A DNA stretch of 64,000 bases from Botrytis cinerea B05.10 (Eukaryota; Ascomycota; Leotiomycetes; Helotiales; Sclerotiniaceae). The stretch spans positions 930,001 to 994,000 of the forward strand of contig NC_037317.1 in NCBI RefSeq assembly GCF_000143535.2, written 5' to 3'. A model generated the notes under the pieces. It did not search any database, had not been told where the DNA came from, and saw only the letters and a list, made by a program, of their open reading frames with translations. The position numbers and the translations under genes were made by a program. Below, piece by piece: positions 20,827-34,681 of this stretch; the first letter of the stretch is position 1, and each line of letters opens with the position of its first letter.

Positions 20827-22479
20827 CTAGTACCACAAAGCCTTATTCCAAAAACGAGATTTGGCATTGGCTAAAGAATCCGCTTGCAAATACATAGTTG
20901 TATTGAAAACAATTTCCACACCATTGGTACTAGTATTATATAAAGGCCATTCTATTTTGTCATTTGGCCAAAGGGTATTGGGATTGCCAGTCAATGCAAA
21001 AGACAAAAGATACTTTTGCATGATCCGCGCTGTGGTGGCATTGACTGGATTTGTCTGAATGTCCCCTGAGAGAGCGTATGTACTGTACCAGTAATAATCC
21101 TGATCAGTACCATGAGGAGCTTCACCTAATGCAACCATTGCATTCCAAGTTTGGTTGTGAAGGCCGTTGGTCAAAGCCAAATTGTGCGAGGTCAATTCGA
21201 AGCTTTGCTCTATGTCTGAGAAGCGAAGTCCGGGTGAGGTGTAATCACTTTCGGGGTAGAGAGCGAGGATTTCATTGACGATAGTGTCAGTTATGACGGG
21301 GAAGTACATGAGTATTTTGTCGGCAACATCAGCGGTGCTATTGATACCGCTTGTAACGTCGCTATTCTTCTCGTGAAGCTCGTGGGTGATGACTAATGAC
21401 CCAGTCCAATTGTAGTGACCAGCATAGAATTCCGCTTCGTCTGTTTTCAGAATACAATATCAGTTAGCAATGTGTCAAGTTTGAATTAGAAATCGAAAAG
21501 AAAAAGGCTTTGATGGCAAAACCTACAAGTATCACTAATTATATCACCATCGACTCGTGGTTGTAATGTGTATGAATACAAAGATACAACATCGTTGACG
21601 GCGGTGTTGAGAGTTGTGTAATTGACAGCACGCATACAATTCAAACTGCCACCACTACAACCAACAGTAGTCGAGACATTTTGCCAGAAAGCCTCGGCTT
21701 GCCGGTGACCAGCGCCAGGGACTGTACCTGGGGAAGTGAGGTACGCACGAGCAAACAGCTGCTCAGCATTGCCTCCATAAAGTGTGATTTGATCAAGCGT
21801 TTGCGAGGAACCAGCCGAGAAAGCCAAAGCAACGACGTTATCGGGATCGCCTCCAAAAGCACTGATGTACTTGCGAGTCCACTTATAAGCTTGTTCTGTA
21901 TCACGAACGGCAGCATTTGTGGCGCCTCCTTCATGAGTAAAGGTTGGTCCGTTAGCAACACCCGCAATACCATCTCGGTAATTGTGGGTAACAAAAATGA
22001 AGTCTTTGCTGAGATCATAGAGACCTTCGGGCGTAGTATGGGATTTGTTCGCTCCAGCTCTGTATGGGTCTTCTGTTAGTATTTTTCGGTATATAGTAGC
22101 AAGTATGGAACATCACTTACCCATAAGTCCATTGCAAAATAGGAAGATTTTTTCCCGTAGCATTAGCTGGTACATAAATATTCATAAACAAGCAATCCTC
22201 AGTGGTGGTACATGCAACATTTGATGCGGCAAGTGTACCATCGTTGACCTCAGTTTCAACTGGTGGTCATTGGGGGGCAGCAAATCAAAGATCACCCAAG
22301 GGAGCAGCAGCAATTCGAACGTTTTGGTATTTATAGATACCAGCCGAGAGATTTGCAGCAGCAGCTTGAACGGTACAATAGTCTAAGGTAACTTGGGGCA
22401 TTGAGGAAGAGACATTAGTATTCTGTGCTGCAACCAGTGTCGCTCCCAGTGGAGCGAGAATAGACGAATAAAGGCGCAT
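20827..22479 (-). pseudogene. Type-B carboxylesterase/lipase with two premature TGA codons
   Basis: Exons 22479-22121, 22059-21527 and 21440-20827 (introns with GTAAGT and GTAGGT donors) join to exactly 1506 nt, with all frames kept. A signal peptide (MRLYSSILAPLGATLVAA) opens the protein. The family's GDLRWAAPQ-W-PPVE-like region here reads GDL-stop-FAAPQ-stop-PPVE: TGA at 22285-22287 and 22267-22269, five codons apart. Downstream the sequence is coherent: TEDCLFMNIYVPANATGKNL, YISAFGGDPDNV, the nucleophile elbow AFSAGSS (first Gly of GxSxG is Ala) and EAPHGTDQDYYWY with the likely catalytic His. The clean frame suggests recent loss, or an assembly error. A 36-nt stretch (22299-22264, GTGATC...ACCAG) could be read as a very short in-frame intron removing both stops, but it would delete a conserved motif. 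Confidence 0.8.
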
Positions 22480-23486
22480 TATCAAAACAAAGCAATCCGG
22501 AAGTTGAATTGGTCAATGAACAAGTGAAACTAGGGAAGCAATGGTCTAATCAATCAAATAGACTATACAAAAGTATAAGCACAACTGGTCCAACACCAGA
22601 CTTCCCAGAGAAGGGGGGAACTAGCCATCGGTTGGTTGGTGAGCTTTCGGTCCCGATGTCCCCTTTATCAAGATCTTCACCCCATATGCATACGAATGGT
22701 TGCTTGGCGCAAGTTGCATCATGACGAAAAACGATGGAGAAGGAGGCTTAGAGAATACCGGTATAATATGTCAATTATACGTTAGGAAAACATTATGTAT
22801 TCTGATAGAAATAGAATACATAGGTACGAAGAGACCTAGCTAGTCCAAAAATAAGTTAATAGTAGAGCCGGCATATAACGTTACATGTCAAATAGTGTAT
22901 TCTTGATTGGAATAACTTGTGCACACGGTCTACTCGAATGCAAAACTTTATTTACGCGATCCCTACTCGGAGGTTTCGGTACTTATGTAAGACTCGTCAT
23001 TATCCGCCCGTCATTCCCCCTCCCCCAGACGAATTCCACAATGTTCACTTGTTTGCCCCGTAAAAAGAACCACCCCTTGGTCGGGGATTACAAAGGGGAA
23101 TCTTTAGTTGAGGATCTGAATCTCTATGAAAGATGTGTTGCCGCGTAATCTTCATGATGATATAGATTGTGTGGGGATTGATGATTACGCCTTGCGGCTA
23201 GGGAGACTCGAGAAGAGGCATGTCTTGAGAGTCCATCGCAAACGCTAAGGTACAAGATGAACATCCAAAACACAATTCAGTATCCCTACAGACATACGGG
23301 CATGTATATATGTCTACATGTTTCTGGTGTCTATGTTCTTCATTCCATCGATCTCATTACATACTGCCTACTCTCTTTTATAAATAGTTGATCAGCGTCA
23401 CTCTCTTCTCTTTACCTGTTCCCATCTTCCCTACGTGTTCTCCGCCCACTCAATCCTTCTGTAAAGTTTCTTGTATCTTCCTCACA
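22480..23486. promoter_or_regulatory. Divergent intergenic region of the two carboxylesterases, with a TATA box
   Basis: About 1 kb between the divergent esterases. A clear TATAAATA lies at 23379-23386, followed by a C/T-rich leader running to the esterase coding region, so transcription of the right-hand gene probably starts near 23410. No ATG in the esterase frame occurs between the TATA box and the signal peptide. Confidence 0.6.
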
Positions 23487-25106
23487 ACGGTTTATGCCCC
23501 CCTACTCGCTGGTCTTGCAGCCAGTCGTCTCGTCTCCGGAGCCGCTATTCATAACCGCGCCAGCCGCCAAGTGACCACCTCTTACGGTATACTCCAAGGT
23601 GGTATTTCCGAACTCAACAGCAATGTCAATGTCTACAAGGGCATTCCATTTGCTACCCCTCCAACTGATGAATTGCGGTGGACTGCACCTACCTCGCCTG
23701 CCCCCTGGTCCGGCGTCCTGAACGCAACAACCTTTGGTGCTGACTGCCCTCAAGGTGCTAGCGATGTGGGGCTTTTTACGTCTGGCAATACTAATATTGC
23801 GGAAGATTGTTTGTATCTGAACGTCTGGGCGCCCGCCAACGCAACACCTACCTCGAAGCTCCCAGTCTATGTGTGGATTTACGGAGGAAGATTTGAGCTT
23901 GGGTCTGGAAGTGTGCCAACCTATGATGGTACCCACCTCGCATCTAAGGATATTGTGGTTGTGACTTTAAATTACCGTATGGGACCATTTGGATTCCTTG
24001 CTCATCCTGATCTGTCTGCCGAGTCGGGAAATAACGCCTCTGGTAACTACGGTCTCTTGGATCAGATCCAAGCTTTAACATTCCTTCGTTCGGAAATCGC
24101 AGCTTTTGGTGGTGATCCAGATCACATGACTGTTGGTGGTCAATCTGCTGGATCCGCTAGTGCTTTGGACATGATGTACAGCCCATTGACCGATGGAATG
24201 ATTGTTGGATGTATCCCCGAAAGTGGCGCCCGAGGTGTTCATGACCCCGAGACATACACTCTGGCTACCAGTCACCGGGACAAGGACGTAGCAGAAGCAG
24301 CTGGTGTAGACTTCTTATCGACCTTAAACGTTACCACAATAGCTGAGTTGCGCAACATCAGTATGGAAACTCTTCTAGAATACAACTTGATCTCTGATAC
24401 CGTTCTCGTTGGTACCGCTTTCGAGAACGTGAGTTCTTTCATGGAGCCCCCTGCTTGGCGCCCTGTTATCGATGGCTATGTCCTTCCCCACAACTACGGT
24501 CAATCATTGTCCTTGAATGCTCACTCTGATATCCCTATCTTGACCGGAAACAATGCCGATGAAACCGGCTCAGGCCTCGCTTTGGACGACTTTACCACCC
24601 AATTCACCGAGATGTTCGGGAATCTTTCTACCCGGTTTTTCGACTTGTACCCCGCCACCAACGACTCCAACGCCGTCACATTGACCAAAGAAATGTACCG
24701 CGATTTGAGCCGCACGTCAACTTGGGACTGGGCCACGGCGTGGTATGCAGGCGGAGCCAAGAGCAACGTCTACGTCTATTATTTTACTCATTCCCCACCT
24801 AACCAAACCGAGGGTGTCTATCACGGTGCTGAACTATGGTATGCTTTCGGTAACATCCCCACCTACTACAACTTCACCTGGACCAAACAAGACTATGCTC
24901 TCCAAGATCAAATGTCCGGATACTGGGCGAACTTCATCAAGACTGGCAACCCTAACGGAGGAAGTCTTGCCGAGTTCCCTGCAACTACCTCCGATGTGAA
25001 ACAAGCCATGTGGTTGGGAGACACAACCGGATCGTCCTACCTCACTCCCAGCGATGATAAATTCAGTTTCATGCAGGACTTCTTCGCCCAACAAATCGAA
25101 TTCTAG
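23487..25106 (+). CDS. Type-B carboxylesterase, secreted; no in-frame ATG at the expected start
   Basis: Intronless frame of about 540 codons. Marks of the type-B carboxylesterase/lipase family: AEDCLYLNVWAPAN, GNYGLLDQIQAL, AAFGGDPDHMTVGGQSAGSA (nucleophile Ser in GGQSAG), NNADETGSG (likely acid) and VYHGAELWYAFGN (catalytic His). The oxyanion region reads IYGGRFELGS instead of HGGGF. A signal peptide (VYAPLLAGLAASRLVSGA) follows directly after an in-frame ACG at 23487-23489, the place where ATG is expected; upstream the frame has no ATG back to the TATA box. It may use ACG or TTG initiation, have an unseen 5' exon, or have lost its start. The substrate cannot be predicted. It is divergent from the damaged esterase 1 kb away but is not a close copy of it. 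Confidence 0.85.
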   Translation, partial: TVYAPLLAGLAASRLVSGAAIHNRASRQVTTSYGILQGGISELNSNVNVYKGIPFATPPTDELRWTAPTSPAPWSGVLNATTFGADCPQGASDVGLFTSGNTNIAEDCLYLNVWAPANATPTSKLPVYVWIYGGRFELGSGSVPTYDGTHLASKDIVVVTLNYRMGPFGFLAHPDLSAESGNNASGNYGLLDQIQALTFLRSEIAAFGGDPDHMTVGGQSAGSASALDMMYSPLTDGMIVGCIPESGARGVHDPETYTLATSHRDKDVAEAAGVDFLSTLNVTTIAELRNISMETLLEYNLISDTVLVGTAFENVSSFMEPPAWRPVIDGYVLPHNYGQSLSLNAHSDIPILTGNNADETGSGLALDDFTTQFTEMFGNLSTRFFDLYPATNDSNAVTLTKEMYRDLSRTSTWDWATAWYAGGAKSNVYVYYFTHSPPNQTEGVYHGAELWYAFGNIPTYYNFTWTKQDYALQDQMSGYWANFIKTGNPNGGSLAEFPATTSDVKQAMWLGDTTGSSYLTPSDDKFSFMQDFFAQQIEF

Positions 25107-26809
25107 GCTCTCGGAGACCTGCTCTGTGTTTAAACGTCTTTTGTGTCAATCATTACTTTTTTTTAATATGCTAGATGAGTACTAAGGTACTACATTGTCA
25201 CCATGTATTCAAAATTTTCTTTCTCCTGCACGAGTAGCTTGTATCAACAACACTTGGTTCGACTGCAGCCAAAATTATCTCATTTTAGGATAGGATCTAT
25301 AGACTTTTATTTGGATTTTATATTACTTTCTCTTTGCTCTTGGGGATAGTTTGGTGTAAATTGCAGCCAATATAGTTACTTAAAATGCATAGAAAAGATG
25401 TTTATACTATCTGAAACTTCGTCACAAAGTACTCTCTCTGCGTGAACACCCAGGCGTTTCGGCTAAATATCCCAAAGTTACTGAAAGCATGGACATCATG
25501 ATTCATAGTGCCCATAGAGTAAACTTCGAATCTGATATTCCATTCATCCAATCGATTCGTACTTGAAGTTCGAGTTCTGATTGGTTTCAGCATCACAAAG
25601 CGTCGCCCTCGGCTAGTCTTTCTCTCATTGATCGCTTTCTATCGGCAACTGGAACACTGCAATAACGACGACTTGCCCAAGGAATATCTATACCTGCATT
25701 GAGAACACTTGTTTTCTTTCGTAATTAAAAGGTAGAAGCGGGGACTGTGGCGCAAGATGGCAAGTCGATCCAGACAAGCAAAATCATGAGGTTATTGGGT
25801 CCTATTTAAGAAGATTGGATACGACTCGTTTTTGGCAGTTGCATCAAGCAAATGGTCTATTGTAAACGACAGCTTCGTAATTGGAGCTAGCGAGTGAACT
25901 TATATTTTATCCTCTTGACCCTTAGTTATCGAATCGATGTGCAAGGGAGCCAAATAAGAAACCTGACGTTAGGAAACTTCAGTTATGGCTATACCTGGGA
26001 GTTTAAGTACGGCAAAAAAAAATTAGTAGGAAGGATATGTAAAGAGTTGCTAGATGGATGTTTTAGTGACGTAGAGCCATATAGTTCTAGATTTTCCAAA
26101 AAGCACACTTGGCATAGGAAGGAAGAATTTTCCCCAAATTGGTTGCATTCATAACTGTCGTGAGATACATGCAACGTCATAATCGGGATTGATGACAAAA
26201 CAGACAATTCACGTGAGTAGGCAAATAAAAAAATAGGGGAATAATGGACGAAGTTGAATAGTCACGAATTCACTTCGATTCATAATTAAGTTGCGATGCT
26301 TTCAGAGATGACAGGACGATGACTGATACAGGGAGACAGCTAGGCAGTGGGAGAATGTAATGAAGCACAACAGGGTATTTGAGACTTGCTGGACGTGTAG
26401 GGTTTTGAACGTGAAGGGAGAGGCCCCATTTGAATTCGTGTCTATAATGTTCCCAAAAGCGCTGTGAATTGGGTTGCCCCTAAAATTCCTTGAATAAAAT
26501 TCGGAGTGGCCACTCCCCAATGCAGCTTTTGGTAAACAGACCGCCTGCGAACGCCATAGAAATATTTTCCGAACCTTCACATATCCGGATTCTTGGAGGG
26601 CGAGTTCGGAACATCGTGGAGATCATAGGTAGCGTATAGAAGATCCGGTAGGAGAATAATCATCACATGTAGCGATTCGTGTGATGGTCAGAGATTTGCT
26701 TAAGGATCTTCATTTATCAAAGAGCTTTTGCTATAATTCTGCAAAGCCCTTTGCTTGTGCTAACAAGCATTCCCATCCCAATGCAAAATGCCCAAACAAA
26801 ACCATCCGC
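25107..26809. other. Intergenic, 1.7 kb
   Basis: 3' flanks of the esterase (+) and eL32 (-) genes, which converge here. The largest ORFs (about 90 codons) have no recognisable content. No RNA gene or mobile element seen. Confidence 0.55.
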
Positions 26810-27520
26810 TTAAACCTCAGTAGTAACTCTGGCCTTGGCGTTGGTAACCTTAACACCAAGTGCCTTAGCGCGTGCAACAATCTCAACTCTCTTTCTCGAT
26901 GAAACGGCGTGGGAGATCCTAAGATTTTGTTAGTGCCAGATTTGAATTCGTCCTGTAATCGTTGAAACCTACTCTGCGGCGAAGGTCTTGTTGTGCATGA
27001 GGAGAAGCTCGACGTCGGATGTGTTGTTGACGAGGAAAGCCTTGTGTCCGGATGGCATCATGTGGCGGGTCTTCTTGTTGGAACCGAAACCAATCTGTAT
27101 CCTCATCAGCCCTGCTCAATTGAAACCCTACTATGCATTGAATGCTCTCGAATTCCAAGCCAAGTTGTTCGCGAGTGTCATTTCAACCACAGCCACTTTC
27201 AATTCCACGTACCGATGGCATAACCATTTGTCCCTTGAAACGTCTTCGGACACGGTTATCAATACCCTTAGGCTTTCTCCAGCTTGCGTCGACACATTTG
27301 TAGGTATCGCTCTGATGTCTGTGGAAACGCTTGGTGCCTGTAACAAAATTGTCAATCAACCATTCTTCGTAATCCTGTCTAGTCCTTTTCATTCGCAGAA
27401 CTCAGTGCCGACCATAACTCTTCATCGGTTCCAGGCCATGCAAGTCGAATGTCGAGGATCGATGAGGGGATTAAACGTACGCTTCTTGACGATAGGAACG
27501 TGCTTCTTAGCGGAAACCAT
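26810..27520 (-). CDS. rpl32: 60S ribosomal protein eL32
   Basis: Four coding exons, 27520-27481, 27337-27213, 27094-26973 and 26918-26810, join to 396 nt (131 aa). Introns use GTACGT, GTACGT and GTAGGT donors and ACAG, ACAG and TTAG acceptors. The protein matches eL32 throughout: [70 protein letters not shown], then [19 protein letters not shown]. It is a component of the large ribosomal subunit. Intron density in the 5' half is typical of ribosomal protein genes. A further intron just before the ATG is likely (27593-27521). No anomalies. Confidence 0.96.
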
Positions 27521-27593
27521 CTAGAGAATCGTCAGCATAACAGATTTCAGGTAACTGCATCTTGCCAGAAGATATGGTAATAGCAATACACAC
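27521..27593 (-). other. Probable 5'-UTR intron of the eL32 gene
   Basis: On the minus strand a GTGTGT donor (27593) and a TCTAG acceptor (27521), with a TGCTGAC branch-like site about 15 nt before the acceptor, bound a 73-nt segment ending exactly at the ATG. Ribosomal protein genes often carry such leader introns. Inferred from splice signals only. Confidence 0.5.
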
Positions 27594-28216
27594 CTTGTCG
27601 TCGGGTTGTCGATTGTTTGTCGTTGGTTGATACAATCTCCAGCGAAATCTTTTTTGGTAGTCTCATAGTTTAAAGCCCACAGAAACTTAAGCGAATCTAC
27701 GTACCTGAGGCAGCAAAGTGTTAGGGCTTCCATGCTAATCACGTGAGTCCGGAAACAATCTGCGCATCGAGCTTCCAACAATGTAAATTGTATTTAATAA
27801 TAAGTGTAGTTGAGAATATGGTCATTCAGGTTTCAGATTATTCGAAATTTGTCATGTATAAAATTCAAGATGCAAAACTCAGTTGGATCTAGGTATCGAT
27901 AATCCTGCATCACTTCGACAAACAACAGAATGGATACATGCTACAAAATAGAAACAGATGGCATTTCTTCGAAGCAGTATCCCTTTTCGATTATGGAAGG
28001 TGCAATATTTAAGTTGTAATGCGGAAATATGGCGCTTCATTATTGGGAATTTCTTACAATGTTTGCTGGAACAAATCCCGGAACGCCATGCCTTCCACAA
28101 CTTCTTCTACCGCAGTCCCATTTACCGCTCTATATCCCAAGTGACCCAACCCAGAATGTGCTACCAGTTGGTAACTCGAGTCTTGACGCGCATAATTCTA
28201 GTCTATTTCCAAAGGT
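27594..28216. promoter_or_regulatory. eL32 promoter region and DnaJ 3' flank
   Basis: About 620 bp holding the upstream region of the minus-strand eL32 gene and the 3' end of the Hsp40 gene. No further gene. I cannot identify a defined ribosomal-protein promoter element with confidence. Confidence 0.5.
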
Positions 28217-29661
28217 TTATTGGGTAGCACATTGAGCACCTCCTTCATCTTCTTCATCATCTTCCCATTCGCCACCAGCACGAGGGTCTCCAGAATTTGC
28301 ACCGAACTAAATTGCAAGTTAGCATGTAAAACAGCTGAGAGTTGATCAATAATACTTACATCTTCAATGTCGGCATCTGAATCGTATTCCACCTCATCAA
28401 CCTCCTCGGCCGTGATTGGTGGCTCAGGTTTAGGCAAAACTGATTGCAGAGTGGAGAATGTAGCCGCATCTTCTGTCCAACCATTCTGGGGAAATTCAAT
28501 TTTCACAATCAAATACAAATCACCCTTGGAGTCGCTTCTCTTCAAAGGCATACCTTCGCCCTCTATCTTCAAGATTTGCCCGGGCTCCAGTACCTTTCCT
28601 GGAGGATGGTTTATCGAGATACCACGTCCATCTAAATGTTTTAAGACCACTCTTGAAAACCCTGTGAGGGCTTCAGCTAAAGTAATGCTGAGCTCTGCAG
28701 AAAGATCATCGCCAGCTCTCTGGAACGTTTCGTGATCTTCTTCATCAAGAATGAAGACGATGTCGCCAGGCGTTTGATCAGGCACCTGATCAGCCTCACC
28801 CTCTAAAACAATTCGCTCTCCGTCTCTGGCACCTCTGGGTATATATAACTCCAATGACTTTTGTTCCTTGGTGGTACGTTTTCCTTTGCACTTCTTACAC
28901 TTGTCCTTCTCTTTATAATTTGTACCAGCTCCTGAACAAGTGTCGCACGTAACTCTTTCTTGGGTAACAAGTCCTGGTCCAACGCTTCTAAGACCAACGG
29001 TGACACCACTACCCTTACACCTGCCACAGGTTTCTGGCTTGGCTTTCTCTTTTCCTCCACTGCCTTTGCAATGGCTGCAAATTACGTTCTTCTTGCTCGT
29101 AAATTTTACAGTTTTTCCTTTGTACAGGTCCTCGAGGGTGATTTTGTATGGTTGCTCTTCGTCCGCTCCCCTTCGTGGTTTTCGTGGGCCTCCGGGTCCC
29201 CCAAATCCAGGCGGCATACCTCCCATACCACCCATTCCCCCACCGAACATCTGCGCCAAAATGTCATCCAAATCAACCCCGCCTGCTCCCATACCAGGTC
29301 GACTTCCATCAAATGCAGCCATGCCGTGAACATCGTACATTTCCCTCTTCTCCTCGTCAAAAAGAATTTCGTAGGCTTGGCTCACTGTCTTGAACTTCTC
29401 GTCTGCTTCCTCTCTTTGGTCTTCTGCTACCTTATCGGGATGATGCTGTAGCGCTGCCTACAAAAGTCAATGAGAAATCTCAATGTACTAAGTGCGGGGT
29501 ATAACATACTTTGTGGTATGCTTTCTTAATCTCAGACTTTGTAGCATCTTTACTTATACCTAGGATGGCTGTGTTATGTGTATTAGTATGTGAAGTCAAT
29601 GGCTTCAGTAGATCAACTCACCATATAGATCCGTATCCTCCGATGCGCCGTTGGTGGCCAT
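28217..29661 (-). CDS. mas5: Type I Hsp40 co-chaperone (Ydj1/Mas5 type), prenylated
   Basis: Exons 29661-29622, 29568-29510, 29457-28360 and 28306-28217 join to 1287 nt (428 aa). The J domain (about 11-80) has HPD at 39-41 and stimulates Hsp70 ATPase. A Gly/Met/Phe-rich linker (DDILAQMFGGGMGGMGGM) follows, then four zinc-binding CxxCxGxG-type repeats (CSHCKGSG, CGRCKGSG, CDTCSGAG, CKKCKGKR) and C-terminal substrate-binding domains. An acidic tail ends in CATQ, a CaaX box of the farnesylated type as in yeast Ydj1 (CASQ), so membrane association at ER or mitochondria is expected. The last exon is needed to reach the CaaX box. The gene shares a 437-bp divergent promoter region with the mitochondrial GluRS gene. 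Confidence 0.96.
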
Positions 29662-32198
<2,537 letters not shown>

Positions 32199-32489
32199 AA
32201 TGGTAGGTTATTGATACATAGATAGTATATCAAAAGCCTCGATTGTACAGCTGAGAGTATAAGCATATTACAGATGACTAGTCACGAGTGTTGTGGCAAA
32301 ATTCAAATAGAATTTGTAGTGGGAAATGTAGAATAGATCATATTGATGCCGTGTGTCATAACTTCATTTCTTTCCACTCTAAACTACTGTGGCCAGTGTA
32401 TATTTAAGACCTTAAAACGCCATCATTAACCCATGCGCCAAAGCAGTGCTCACTAGAGCTTACCAAATATCAGGTGTCTTTTTAATCCA

Positions 32490-33687
32490 TTATTCAGCCA
32501 CTGGAACAGCTGGAACAATTGGAGCAGCAGGATCAGCAGGATCAGCTGCAGTCTTTGGCGCCGCGCCTAACCCGTTGAACAACTGCGCTTTGACCTCGCC
32601 AGCCTTCAGCCCTGTCATCTCTTCCCCAGCAATTTTGCTACTATCCTTAACAACCTTCACTAGTTGTTGATCCATTCCCTTGCTCAACGATGATCCGGCA
32701 GTTGTTCTTCCATTGCGACTAATACCGGAACTAGCTTGTCGAATCTTGGAGCTCAAATCAAGCATCTGTTTGCTGCTGTATTCGCGGTTGGTGAATAATG
32801 GACTTTGGCTCAATGTTTGAACCCAATATTTGTTCCACAGTAACTCCAAAAGATGCGTATCTAATGAACTCTTGAAATGTGAGACTTCTAAAGAGTAGTA
32901 TCTGCTGCTGTGTGCGCCAAAATCCTCAATCTTCGCCAGCGGAATTGTTTGGTATCCATCTCCAGATCCTGCATCCGTGGGCTTGTAGTTATCGGGATAA
33001 GTTCTGAAAGCGCCAATTTCGACTTTTCCAGCGGAGATGGTGCGATCAGGATCGATGACCACAGCCAGGAAGGGGTCCGAAAACATTTGTTGCGTAGCTT
33101 GTGTTCCGACATCGATACCACTCAACCAACATCCATAGCCTGGATGACTATGATACCATCCCACCGCATTCTCTAGCTTTCCCTGATCTCTACAATGTTG
33201 TAAATATTCGACCATGTATTCGTTTGCTTCATCCTGGGCATTGACTCGGGTCTCTGTTCCTTCGACGGGTAGACGGAATGCATCTGTAACAATGATGGTA
33301 TCGCCTGCGATTTTCCCTTGCATTAAACCCATGACTTCAATGGAACCACCTGATCGTGCGTGCATAACCATTTTTAAGAGGGCAACAGCAGAGATCCGAA
33401 CGTTTTTGAAGTGGTTGGGATCGGTTTTCCAGGGTTTGGCATTTTGAATAGCCTTTTGTTCCTCGGGGTCGTAGGTGTAGAGGGCGTCGCGGTTGGGATC
33501 CACGAGTTGGACATTGTTGTCAAGCTCTATATTTGATAAGGTAAGCTTGGGGAATTAGGTAGCGTGATGGGTACATGGTGGGGAGAGGGGTGGCAGGTGC
33601 AGCGGCAATGGCAATGGCAATGACGTGGATGAAGAGAGCTTCAAGGCTAGAACTTCACTTACCCCAGGTCTTGAAAGCAGTATCCAT
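32490..33687 (-). CDS. csnE: COP9 signalosome subunit 5 (JAMM deneddylase)
   Basis: Exons 33687-33663 and 33526-32490 (intron 33662-33527, GTAAGT...ATAG) give 353 aa, beginning [19 protein letters not shown], a typical CSN5 start. The MPN+/JAMM metalloprotease site is complete: Glu72 in IEVMGLMQG, then [14 protein letters not shown] with His134, His136 and Asp147. CSN5 removes Nedd8 from cullins and in Aspergillus controls development and secondary metabolism as csnE. The C-terminal tail is Ala/Pro-rich and disordered. The first exon encodes only eight residues, so its assignment rests on the conserved N-terminus. The gene is divergent from the Ase1-like gene. Confidence 0.96.
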
Positions 33688-34681
33688 GGCTGATGGATAA
33701 CTTCCTGTTTGAAGGAGTTTCAGTCGGAAGTATCTGGTCCTTTAAAGTTGTTTGTGATGACCGGAAGGCTTAAGGGCAGCCGTGTGACACCGTTTCAAGT
33801 GATCTGTTGACCCGGATGATGTAAGGTGGTGGTTGGAGAGCTTTGATGGTTGAAGGAATGACGGTGCTCTTTCCTAATGAATGGCAGCCTTGTGAGCTTT
33901 GTTCGGTACTCAGATAGCGTAATAGATGTCTCTACCCTACCTACCTAACTACGCGGATGGTAAGCTTGATCTCTTTCTTGGTTGAACCATAATCGTACAC
34001 GGCCTCTAAAAGGCGGGGGGTCTTTTTTTAGCCATCTGCGCTAAGGAGCGAAATCCTTGCTTATCTAATTATATATCTGGTAATTTCTACCTTCCAGCCA
34101 ATCACGTCTCGTCTTTGCCATTTTAATGTTTACGTCCGTCAAACTATCGCTCTAGCAACAATTATCCAGCCTCAATTTTACTAAGCGTAAATACAAACCC
34201 GGTTCTACCAAACTATTTCCATTTCTTCCATGCGAATCATTTCTCCATCTTTCAGACCAACGAACCACTCAACTTCATACAAAGCACAACTCAACCAGGT
34301 ACACATAAGAAGTGTACACCCACAAGAAATCTTTGAACCTGGTAATGAGAACTGAAAGAAACATTCCTCAGCATTTGGTTGGTTTCGTGGTCGCAGCAAG
34401 AATACGGGTAGAAGAGAAGAGGGATCACCATATTGAGGAGCTGAGCATTGTTCAATTGTTTCGAAATTCGGATTCTCCACTCTCAGTCCAGTTCCTCCCT
34501 CCCTCTCCACTTCTACGAGACAGGAATTCTCTCCACGGTCCACAACCCACAATCTTCCATTCTACCTCATAACTGAACTTCTCCTTTCTTCAATCAGGGG
34601 CTTCCAGCCATCTCTTTTTATTCAAGCTGCTTCCCCCGCCGAAGTAAGGTGCCTTCGCATAGGAGTGGCTTATATTACACA
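33688..34681. promoter_or_regulatory. Divergent intergenic region, CSN5 / Ase1
   Basis: About 1 kb with both promoters. An ACCCTACCTACCTA run at 33934-33947 belongs to the motif class recurring in this window. A CT-rich stretch before 34682 is probably the Ase1 leader. The ORFs here (34205-34572) overlap on both strands and show no domain. Confidence 0.5.

Noticed and set aside
20827..25106. The two esterases as a recent tandem duplication
   Set aside because: Their motifs and intron content differ clearly (three exons against none); the pairing is older or coincidental.
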